A stretch of 64,000 bases of DNA from a virus: IMG/VR virus record IMGVR_UViG_3300036790_000286, positions 1 to 64,000 of that record, one strand, 5' to 3'. The stretch's first letter is position 1. Each line of letters begins with the position of its first letter. Below the pieces are notes generated by a model. The model saw nothing but the letters and a program-made list of their open reading frames with translations, had not been told where the DNA came from and ran no database searches. Both the position numbers and the translations under genes were made by a program. Of the stretch, positions 58,324 to 64,000 are shown piece by piece.

Positions 58324-58875
58324 TCAGAACCAGTCCAGGTCCTTTTGTTTGGCCGGCGGGGGCGGCTTGGTGGGGAGTTGTGCGCTTTGTACGTTTTGCG
58401 TCTCGGCGCGCTGCTTATCACGGAAGAATCGGGAAGGCGATCCCTGGTGGGCCGCCTTCAGGTTTTTGAGCAGGACACTGGCGTCGTGGGGAGAGAGAAC
58501 GCGGCGGGCGAAGTCCAGCAGATTCACGAAGCCAACCTGGGTCATGTTGTTCTTGCGCTGGTTACAGTCGTGGCAGCAGAGCGGGTCCATATTCTCGAGC
58601 GTGAATTCCCCGCCCAGCGATCGAGGAATGATGTGGTCAGGCGTGAGCGAAACGATGTCGATGGGCGCGCGACAGTAGCGGCACTGCACGGCGTTCAGCC
58701 CCACGCGAGTCCAGAGCCATGCGCGCAGGTCCGCCTTGGTGAAATGGATTGGGGATGCGCCCCGGCGGATGGATCCTGCGCGCGGACCGCTCTTCCATTT
58801 CTTCGGCGCGGCCATCCGCCTCTGGCTGTCCCAGAGGGCGGTCACGCGCTCATCGAATATCTTCTCGGTCAGCAT
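58324..58875 (-). CDS. HNH endonuclease
   Basis: A 183-residue HNH nuclease. Zinc-binding CRYC (Cys65, Cys68) and CHDC (Cys101, Cys104) frame the catalytic core with Asp80-His81 (TPDHIIPRSLGG) and NMDPLC. The C-terminus is Pro/Lys-rich. HNH proteins in phages serve either as packaging nucleases next to terminases or as free-standing homing endonucleases. Its place in the early operon, far from the terminase, favours the latter or a host-DNA degradation role. The start is ATG 58875; the upstream stop is 2 bases away. Confidence 0.88.
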   Translation of the reverse strand: MLTEKIFDERVTALWDSQRRMAAPKKWKSGPRAGSIRRGASPIHFTKADLRAWLWTRVGLNAVQCRYCRAPIDIVSLTPDHIIPRSLGGEFTLENMDPLCCHDCNQRKNNMTQVGFVNLLDFARRVLSPHDASVLLKNLKAAHQGSPSRFFRDKQRAETQNVQSAQLPTKPPPPAKQKDLDWF

Positions 58876-58876
58876 C

Positions 58877-59197
58877 TCAGTTGATGAACGGATTCCCTTT
58901 CCGCGGCGGAGTGCCCCTTGGGGCCTCAGGCGCTGGAATCTCCAGAGCCAGCATGGTGAAGAACTCTCGCACCTCGGCGGGAGTGAACTGCTGTTTCAGG
59001 ACTTGAATCAAGGTTGGGAGCAGGCGTTCTTTCGGCCCGATGCGCAACGCCGCCGCGTCTCCGTGGTTGGTGGAGTCGGGAGGGCTCGTGAGGATAAAGA
59101 GCATGTCGTGGGCACCGTTGGCCCCGGCTACCTTGGACATTGCAACCAGCAGCGCCTGAAGGCCGTCCGCCACTTTGCTGATGGGGCTGTCGCTCAT
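58877..59197 (-). CDS. Hypothetical protein (106 aa), paralogue of next gene
   Basis: ATG 59197 overlaps the stop of its upstream neighbour (ATGA). It begins MSDSPISKVADGLQALL and contains a hydrophobic strand DMLFILTSPPDST that parallels LTFIMTHPKDPG of the neighbouring gene; both are helical at the start. The C-terminal half (PTLIQVLKQQFTPAEVREFF) is an extra helix pair not present in the neighbour. Unrecognised family, probably a tandem duplication. Confidence 0.55.
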   Translation of the reverse strand: MSDSPISKVADGLQALLVAMSKVAGANGAHDMLFILTSPPDSTNHGDAAALRIGPKERLLPTLIQVLKQQFTPAEVREFFTMLALEIPAPEAPRGTPPRKGNPFIN

Positions 59198-59406
59198 AAG
59201 CCTTCCTCTGTGCGTGCGGGCTTTCTTGATGCATTGATTGCCGCAATCAGGACCTCCGAAGCCTCGTTGCTGATCACCATGTAGCAGCCGGGGTCCTTCG
59301 GGTGGGTCATGATGAAGGTGAGATTTACGTCCGCAGTGAATAAAGGCGTGAGGCGGCGGAGTGCGTCCGCGACGGTGGCACCTGCATCAGAAACTCTGTC
59401 GCTCAT
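59194..59406 (-). CDS. Hypothetical protein (70 aa), paralogue of previous gene
   Basis: Start taken at ATG 59406, which overlaps the TGA of the DUF3307 gene (ATGA). Helical N-terminus MSDRVSDAGATVADALRRL, then strand LTFIMTHPKDPGCYMVIS and a short helix. Its similarity in layout to the following gene suggests duplication. No function known. Confidence 0.55.
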   Translation of the reverse strand: MSDRVSDAGATVADALRRLTPLFTADVNLTFIMTHPKDPGCYMVISNEASEVLIAAINASRKPARTEEGL

Positions 59407-59852
59407 AGCCACCTCAGCGCGAGATAGTTACAAGTTAGGTGGAGGCTGTTGTCGACAATGACCAACAGCCAGAAAGCTAACCATGGGGGGGCGTACTTCT
59501 CGAAGCCAGTCTCCTTGCACCACTCCCACGGCGCGTTTCGGTGCTCGCCTACAAACTCCCGGCCGAATCCCAGAAAGATCAGCCGCGAACGTTTCGGCGC
59601 GAGGAAGTTCTTGACCCAAATGACATAGCGCGCCAGTCCATAGCGGTCGATCAGATAGTGAGTGCCGAAGATGACGAGACCTATATAGCCGGGATGGGGA
59701 TGCCACTCCGTCATCACCAGCGGGATAAAGCACAGCGAATAAAGGAGGGCGTGAAGCGTGGCGGCGACGGTGCTTTCCCTCTTGTTCTCCGCCATCCAGT
59801 GCGACTGGAGAATGTAATCGCCCCAAAGGTGGGCGAGTAACTGAGCCATCAT
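59403..59852 (-). CDS. DUF3307-like membrane protein (149 aa)
   Basis: The 149-residue protein has three or four transmembrane helices and the DUF3307 pattern: AHLWGDYILQSHWMAENK at the N-terminus, then THYLIDRYG, and a C-terminal hydrophobic segment with DNSLH. The family occurs in bacteria, phages and plasmids, with unknown function and frequent linkage to regulators. An inner-membrane location is expected. ATGA coupling with the XRE gene upstream makes co-regulation likely. Confidence 0.8.
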   Translation of the reverse strand: MMAQLLAHLWGDYILQSHWMAENKRESTVAATLHALLYSLCFIPLVMTEWHPHPGYIGLVIFGTHYLIDRYGLARYVIWVKNFLAPKRSRLIFLGFGREFVGEHRNAPWEWCKETGFEKYAPPWLAFWLLVIVDNSLHLTCNYLALRWL

Positions 59853-60154
59853 GCGAATACCCTTTGCGGCCGGCAGCGTCCCGCCAGGCTGAGGAGGTTG
59901 TGAGAGGTTGGCATCCGCGGCGCTTCAGGGAAAACGTCGCTGACTGAAACCTCGAGGACCGCGCAGATCATCGCGAGGTCGAAGGCGCCGCCGGTGAGGT
60001 CGCCGTTCTCGATGCGGTAGACCGAGGAATAGGTAAGGTGGGCGTCATCGGCAAGCTGCTTACGGCTGATTCCCTGGCCGCTGCGCAAGGCAAAGATCAT
60101 GCGCCCCTGTAAACGGGCGAAGGCAATCTCGGCGTCCGTGCGCGGGATCTTCAC
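59849..60154 (-). CDS. XRE-family HTH transcriptional regulator (101 aa)
   Basis: The Cro/cI-type HTH lies at residues 18-72 (ALRSGQGISRKQLADDAHLT, then SSVYRIENGDLTGG), followed by a short C-terminal tail without a dimerisation domain. It probably represses or tunes the leftward operon or binds operators elsewhere, such as the TTGCA palindromes. It overlaps both neighbours by ATGA, so it is made with the operon it may control. Confidence 0.85.
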   Translation of the reverse strand: MKIPRTDAEIAFARLQGRMIFALRSGQGISRKQLADDAHLTYSSVYRIENGDLTGGAFDLAMICAVLEVSVSDVFPEAPRMPTSHNLLSLAGRCRPQRVFA

Positions 60155-60585
60155 GCTGCCACTCTCGGACGCCAGTAAATAATCTGGCCGCTGAAGTCGA
60201 CAATTACCCGACGGCGACCCATCGCTCGGCTTATCTTTCCGTGCCGCTTGATCCAGAACCAGCGCATCTGGTTCCAGTCCGGGAAGCCATCAGCGCGCGC
60301 CAGCGACTCCATTTCGTCCCGCGCCAGCGCCGCGCCGTCGATGTGGACCGTGCTGCTGAGAACTTCCATCTCCACCATTACGACGTGAATGCGGATCGGG
60401 CGTACGCAGGTACATGGCTCCGCTTCCGGCAGGATGCGAAATGCTCCAGGGTGCCGCGCGCCACAGTAGAGGTAGAGTTTGTCCCCCTTCTTTATGGGCA
60501 CCTTGCGATCAGCGCGGATGGTGTGAGCCTTCGTCCCCAGACGGATAGGCTCAACGAACTGCCGCATGAAATTGAGCATCGGCAT
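60151..60585 (-). CDS. ASCH-domain protein (144 aa)
   Basis: Start at ATG 60585, overlapping the TAA of the upstream gene (TAATG). Residues 5-70 carry the ASCH core: FVEPIRLGTKAHTIRADRK, KKGDKLYLYCG and HPGAFRIL. ASCH domains are related to PUA-type folds; some members bind RNA, others hydrolyse modified cytidines. The remainder is strand-rich and ends basic. Its role in the phage is unknown; RNA binding or a nucleotide-modification role are candidates. Confidence 0.75.
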   Translation of the reverse strand: MPMLNFMRQFVEPIRLGTKAHTIRADRKVPIKKGDKLYLYCGARHPGAFRILPEAEPCTCVRPIRIHVVMVEMEVLSSTVHIDGAALARDEMESLARADGFPDWNQMRWFWIKRHGKISRAMGRRRVIVDFSGQIIYWRPRVAA

Positions 60586-60800
60586 TACGCGCGTCTCTCT
60601 TTCCGGATCCCGTAGAACGACCGCCGCCGGTCCATGTCTCTGGCGTACATCGCCATCACGTCGATCAGCTGGCGGGTATCGAGTTCGCTGAAGAAGCAAC
60701 CCGATCCCCCTTCACTCGCCAGCCCCAGCAGCGCCCGACGCTGCCCCGGGATAAAGGCATTCCACCAGCGGCGTACCTGGTCCTGAGTCATCGGCATCAT
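60585..60800 (-). CDS. Hypothetical helical protein (71 aa)
   Basis: ATG 60800 overlaps the stop of the zinc protein upstream. The product is helical with MTQDQVRRWWNAFIPGQRRA and a C-terminal basic segment (DMDRRRSFYGIRKERRA), so nucleic-acid binding is possible. No family recognised. Shares overlapping stops and starts with both neighbours. Confidence 0.55.
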   Translation of the reverse strand: MMPMTQDQVRRWWNAFIPGQRRALLGLASEGGSGCFFSELDTRQLIDVMAMYARDMDRRRSFYGIRKERRA

Positions 60801-61012
60801 CGGGCAACCTTCGACGGAAGGGCTGGGCCACAGTTCATGTAACAGGGGCCTTCGCCACAGTCGATGCATGGAGGCCCCTTCTTCTTCGGCCTCGGTGAAA
60901 GCACGCTGCAAACGTGGCTCTGTCCAGACTTAACGACCGTCCGACACAGGGGGCAGGTCATCTCGCAGCCCTGAACGAAGATTTCGCAGTGGCCAGTCAT
61001 GCGGGCGGTCAC
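60797..61012 (-). CDS. Cysteine-rich zinc protein (71 aa)
   Basis: ATG 61012 overlaps the HerA-like stop (ATGA). Two knuckles CPLC and HVC in the first half and CIDCGEGPCYMNC in the second half give up to eight metal ligands, so one or two zinc sites are likely. A Pro/Lys linker separates them. It lies directly after the ATPase gene and may be an accessory subunit of it; this is inferred only from adjacency. Confidence 0.6.
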   Translation of the reverse strand: MTARMTGHCEIFVQGCEMTCPLCRTVVKSGQSHVCSVLSPRPKKKGPPCIDCGEGPCYMNCGPALPSKVAR

Positions 61013-62211
61013 AGGAACAAAACCTCCCGGTTCGCGGCGACGTGGCCCTTCTCGGTGATGATCAGATCTGCAGTTCTGAGGGCGGAAAGGTAGGAGTCAA
61101 ATGTGCCGCTCTCAGCCATCCCCACGCTTTTGGCGAGTTCCGCCCGTGGAATCAAGACATGCGGTGACCGGATCAGTACCTCGAGCATGCGCCTGGCCCC
61201 GAGCTTCAGCTTCGGAGCCCACACAGCGAATACCTCTGCGGTGGTTCGCGGTGGGGGTCCGAATCGCGCACCGAGGAAGTCGAGCCCGGCGCGCGTGGCC
61301 TTCCACTTCCCATCCTGAATCTCAATCAGCCCCGCTGTGCGCAGGGCGGACTTATACGAGTCGAAGGTCCCGCTCCGCTTCATTTCGGATTGCACGGCGA
61401 CCTGCGCTTCACTCAGGGCCTTGGGATGCCACTGACAGAGCACGCCAAGCATGCGCCGCGCGCCAGCTTTGATCGGCTGGGCCGACGTTCCATCTGTACC
61501 GTTGGGTACATTTTGCACATACTGTACGGCCGCGTGGGCGAGCGCGCGGACTTCCGGGATCCGTGCGGCGGCAGGAGGATGCACCGCTACGCGAGGCAGC
61601 GGCGGCGGTGCAGAATCTTCATCCTCGTAAGCGAGGACGATCGCGGCGATGACGCGGATGTGCCCTGCTACCTCGTTCATCACGCCGATGCCCTTGATGC
61701 CGCCCTGCTTCACCAGCCGGCTTACAGCGCCGAGGCACTTCTTTTGATCTTTCCCCTCGAGTAGCTGGGGCGCGAAGGTATCAGCCTCGTCGATGAACAG
61801 GTGGAGGGCATCGCGGTTGATGCGCAGGAGTTCGCTGGAGAAGTCGAGGACAAACTGAATCTGATCCTCGGTGATCCAGTTCCCCACGTCGAAGATGGCG
61901 GAGAAGCCATGCTCCACCAGCGCCCGGGCCATGGCTTTGCCGCCGCGGGGTTCCAGTGGCGCGTCCGCATGCTCTCCGCCGAAGACCACCACGGCATAGC
62001 CTGGACCCTTGCCGTCGGCCGAGGAGCGCAGACCGTACCATGCGGACGTTGGGTCGATGACGGCGATTTGCTGGCCGTGCTCCAGCATCTCCTCCGCTTC
62101 GACGCTGGCGGTATAACTCTTGCCGCTGCGCTTACGCGCGAGAATCGCCTGGGTGGAAGTTACAAGATCAATCGGCAGCGCAAAGCCCTCGGCTATCTTG
62201 AGGTCTTTCAT
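61009..62211 (-). CDS. HerA/FtsK-like ATPase with duplicated winged helices (400 aa)
   Basis: The start ATG 62211 overlaps the upstream stop. Residues 20-180 form a P-loop ATPase of the HerA/FtsK superfamily: Walker A ILARKRSGKSYTA with Lys31, Walker B LHLFIDEAD with Asp141-Glu142, and an early VIDPTSAW segment as in HerA-like translocases. These enzymes move along DNA; some pair with nucleases such as NurA or SIR2 in DNA processing or defence. Residues 250-400 hold two related segments of about 70 residues, each with GARRML, SGTFDSY and SALRTA, i.e. a duplicated winged helix for DNA binding. The motif after Walker B is shorter than in canonical HerA. The SbcC-like gene upstream suggests a recombination or end-processing role. 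Confidence 0.75.
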   Translation of the reverse strand: MKDLKIAEGFALPIDLVTSTQAILARKRSGKSYTASVEAEEMLEHGQQIAVIDPTSAWYGLRSSADGKGPGYAVVVFGGEHADAPLEPRGGKAMARALVEHGFSAIFDVGNWITEDQIQFVLDFSSELLRINRDALHLFIDEADTFAPQLLEGKDQKKCLGAVSRLVKQGGIKGIGVMNEVAGHIRVIAAIVLAYEDEDSAPPPLPRVAVHPPAAARIPEVRALAHAAVQYVQNVPNGTDGTSAQPIKAGARRMLGVLCQWHPKALSEAQVAVQSEMKRSGTFDSYKSALRTAGLIEIQDGKWKATRAGLDFLGARFGPPPRTTAEVFAVWAPKLKLGARRMLEVLIRSPHVLIPRAELAKSVGMAESGTFDSYLSALRTADLIITEKGHVAANREVLFL

Positions 62212-62546
62212 CCCCAAGGCTCCGCTTTAGCAATCGCGGCGTCCATCTTTGGGATCAATGCGCAGATGGAATCACATTGCACGGTCGGGTTATTGTGGTG
62301 AACCTCATGCCACGAAGCGGCTTCAGCTCGAATAGCCTTGAGCGCGCTCAGCAGCGCCGGCGCAGCGAAGAAGAGGGACGCATTGGCGGCCTCTTCCACC
62401 TCACCAAGACCGCCCATGATGACGGCGATCCCCCCGGGGGCATGTTCCCGAGAGCGCACGACAAAGCGCCCCCCGGTAACATCATCGAACGGCAGGCCCA
62501 ACTTATGAAGCTGCCACGGCTCTGCTGTGTGTTTTGCGTTCGCCAT
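62208..62546 (-). CDS. Hypothetical phage protein (112 aa)
   Basis: ATG 62546 overlaps the upstream stop (ATGA). It begins MANAKHTAEPWQLHKLGLPF, a start shared by small phage proteins with an early HTxEPW motif, continues with an Ile/Gly-rich strand (GGIAVIMGGLGEVEEAANAS) and a helical AAPALLSALKAIR end. Function unknown in that family. Confidence 0.65.
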   Translation of the reverse strand: MANAKHTAEPWQLHKLGLPFDDVTGGRFVVRSREHAPGGIAVIMGGLGEVEEAANASLFFAAPALLSALKAIRAEAASWHEVHHNNPTVQCDSICALIPKMDAAIAKAEPWG

Positions 62547-62770
62547 CACGCCCCCACCGGATTACAGCCACATCCGTCCTCGTCGACCTTGCATCCGCAA
62601 GCCCCGCAAGTTCGCGCGACGGACTCCTCAGCATGTTTGGCATGGTCTTCAATCGCGTTGCCCTGCGTAACATGCTTGCCGGATTTCCAACCGCATTCAC
62701 AGACGGCAATTACGCCATCTTCGAGAAACGATTCCTCAAAAGCAGTTAGGGCGTGCCCCGGCGCGCTCAC
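62546..62770 (-). CDS. Cysteine/histidine-rich zinc protein (74 aa)
   Basis: GTG 62770 overlaps the SbcC-like stop (GTGA). CECGW with following His residues (HVT, DHAKHAEE) and CGACGCKVDEDGCGC form two possible metal sites. Small zinc proteins recur in this operon. No recognised family. Confidence 0.6.
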   Translation of the reverse strand: MSAPGHALTAFEESFLEDGVIAVCECGWKSGKHVTQGNAIEDHAKHAEESVARTCGACGCKVDEDGCGCNPVGA

Positions 62771-64000
62771 CCGGCCGCCGCCAGCGCTTCCTGCTCGAGG
62801 CGCACCACCTTACCGTCCTCGACCATGTAGAACACGGCACCCTCAACCTCCGGGATTTCGCGCATTTCGCTGGTGCCGATGGCAATGGCCTGGTCAAGGT
62901 TCGCTTCGAGCAGCAGCGGATAGAAGGCGTTGCGCCCCTCGGTGTCCAGCAGGTCCACCTCATCCACCACTACCATGCGAATCTCGCTCACCTGCGCCAG
63001 CGCCACCTGAAACGCCACGCAGAAGCGCAGGCGTTCGGAGCCCGACAGAGCGCGCAGCGGCAGCGTGGCCTTGGTGGCGGTATTGGTGACGACAAAGCCG
63101 TAAGGCTCAATCTGGAAGCTGCAAACGTAGCCCCACCGCTGCAGCGCCGCGTTCATGGCGCTGCTGAATGTCCCAATGTGCGAGGCCAGCAGTTCCGCCT
63201 TCACGCCGTTGGGGCCGAAGTACTGCACCAGCCATTCGAGGACCTCGGAGGCTTTGCGCAGCGCCGCCACCTTGTTTTCCGCGCGGGCGATTTCATCCCG
63301 GCGGGCGGTGGCCAGCGCGATCTTCTCCAGTTGCGATTCGAGCTTGCTCAGTTCCTCCCGCATTGCAGGGATCGCGGGATCCTCTGCTGGCTCCGGGGGC
63401 ATCGTGGCCCTCAGCTCATCCAGTTCGGCGGAGGTCGCCTTCAGCAGTGTTGAGTTCTCGCTGATCAGATCGCGGCAGCGGGTCTTGCTGGCGGTGCTGC
63501 GCTCATGGTCTTCGAGCTTCCGCTTTGCGCCCTGGACGTCGCCCAGTTCCTTCATCGCATTCTGGACGCCCTTCAGATCCTGCTTGGCCTTCTCCATGGC
63601 GTTCTTGTGGGGCGTCAGGGCATTGGCGAGGAATTCGGCGCTTACATCCCGCCGGCATACCGGGCACTCGTCTTTCTCTCCGAGACCTTCAAACAGGGTG
63701 ATCGTTCCCCGGATCGTTGCCAGTAGCTCATTGAGGTGGGTCTGCTCCCGGAGCAGGTCCGCCAGGTGCTTGTCGCCGGCAGCAATGTTCGTCTGCTCTG
63801 TCAGTTGCTTCTTGCTGAGGATCATGGCCTCGACATTCGCCAGCGTCTCCTCCTCAAGCCGAATCTTCGACTCAAGGTTGCGGACGCGCTCCTCGAGTAC
63901 GGCGGCCTGCGAACGCGCCTTGCTTGCCAGCATCACCTGATCCAACCGGGCTGCGTCGGTCTCGCGCAGCTGGCGCCGTACTTCTTCGATCCGCTCGTGA
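62767..64000 (-). CDS. SbcC/Rad50-like ATPase, C-terminal part (cut by window edge)
   Basis: The frame is open past the right edge, so only the C-terminal 410 residues are visible. A long coiled coil is interrupted by a zinc-hook CPVC, with coiled segments on both sides. The terminal ATPase lobe has the ABC-type signature LSGSERLRFCVAF and Walker B MVVVDEVDLL. Such SMC-like proteins tether DNA ends and, with a nuclease (SbcD/Mre11), process them in phage recombination and replication. The Walker A part and any SbcD partner lie outside the window. It starts the visible leftward operon. Confidence 0.85.
   Translation of the reverse strand, partial: HERIEEVRRQLRETDAARLDQVMLASKARSQAAVLEERVRNLESKIRLEEETLANVEAMILSKKQLTEQTNIAAGDKHLADLLREQTHLNELLATIRGTITLFEGLGEKDECPVCRRDVSAEFLANALTPHKNAMEKAKQDLKGVQNAMKELGDVQGAKRKLEDHERSTASKTRCRDLISENSTLLKATSAELDELRATMPPEPAEDPAIPAMREELSKLESQLEKIALATARRDEIARAENKVAALRKASEVLEWLVQYFGPNGVKAELLASHIGTFSSAMNAALQRWGYVCSFQIEPYGFVVTNTATKATLPLRALSGSERLRFCVAFQVALAQVSEIRMVVVDEVDLLDTEGRNAFYPLLLEANLDQAIAIGTSEMREIPEVEGAVFYMVEDGKVVRLEQEALAAAG

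Noticed and set aside
1-64000. CRISPR array, rRNA or insertion sequence
   Set aside because: No regularly spaced repeats with unique spacers, no rRNA segments and no transposase were seen; the only mobile element recognised is the intein.

Overview
The window reads as one continuous piece of a high-GC, temperate, tailed bacteriophage genome (or a prophage of one). It carries a tyrosine integrase beside a small helix-turn-helix regulator and a tRNA-Val, a replication-initiator region, lysis genes, portal, scaffold, capsid and terminase genes, and a DnaB-type helicase. There is no tail sheath, tail tube or tape-measure gene. Instead there are tail-hub-like and ejection-type proteins and one giant polyvalent protein, so a short-tailed (podovirus-like) virion is the best inference. 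The lambda R-like lytic transglycosylase and several Sec signal peptides point to a Gram-negative host. The style of the secreted proteins and of the replication initiator reminds me of Acidobacteriota phages and prophages, but that assignment is a weak inference. Both window edges cut through genes.

Layout. 1-4046, leftward: a leucine-rich-repeat-like gene cut by the edge, RecT, four small genes, tRNA-Val, a repressor-like HTH gene and the integrase. 4361-8748, rightward early region: an iteron-like repeat field (4871-4958), a replication initiator, a probable partner, and small zinc or unknown genes. This stretch contains an exact 91-bp duplication and one frameshifted gene. 8841-9044 is a lone leftward gene. 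9296-51338, rightward late region: exported proteins, membrane/lysis genes and endolysin, portal, histidine phosphatase, scaffold, capsid, head-tail and tail proteins, ejection-type proteins, a 4097-residue polyvalent protein, the small terminase, and a large terminase split into an ATPase gene and a nuclease gene. 51430-64000, leftward, tightly overlapping operon: DNA methyltransferase, a truncated Mom-like gene, an intein-containing DnaB, a decayed cytosine methyltransferase, HNH, DUF3307, XRE, ASCH, zinc proteins, a HerA-like ATPase and an SbcC/Rad50-like ATPase cut by the right edge. If the genome is circular or permuted, SbcC and RecT belong to one leftward recombination/replication operon joined across the edges.

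Most notable. (1) An almost invariant element, TGGTAATCTCTGCCGCGC and close variants, occurs eight times, each time just ahead of a rightward late gene or operon. It looks like a phage-specific late promoter, and at four sites it would give nearly leaderless mRNAs. (2) The giant protein combines a GGDEF-like domain, a 2H-phosphoesterase, an N6-type methyltransferase and an SNF2-type helicase on one polypeptide that is probably injected. (3) The linkers between its domains overlap three small +1-frame genes whose own frames look more codon-like than the giant frame does there. (4) DnaB carries an Ala1 (class 3-like) intein with a LAGLIDADG endonuclease, placed in the P-loop. Four late genes encode proteins with export signals, which is unusual for a virion module.
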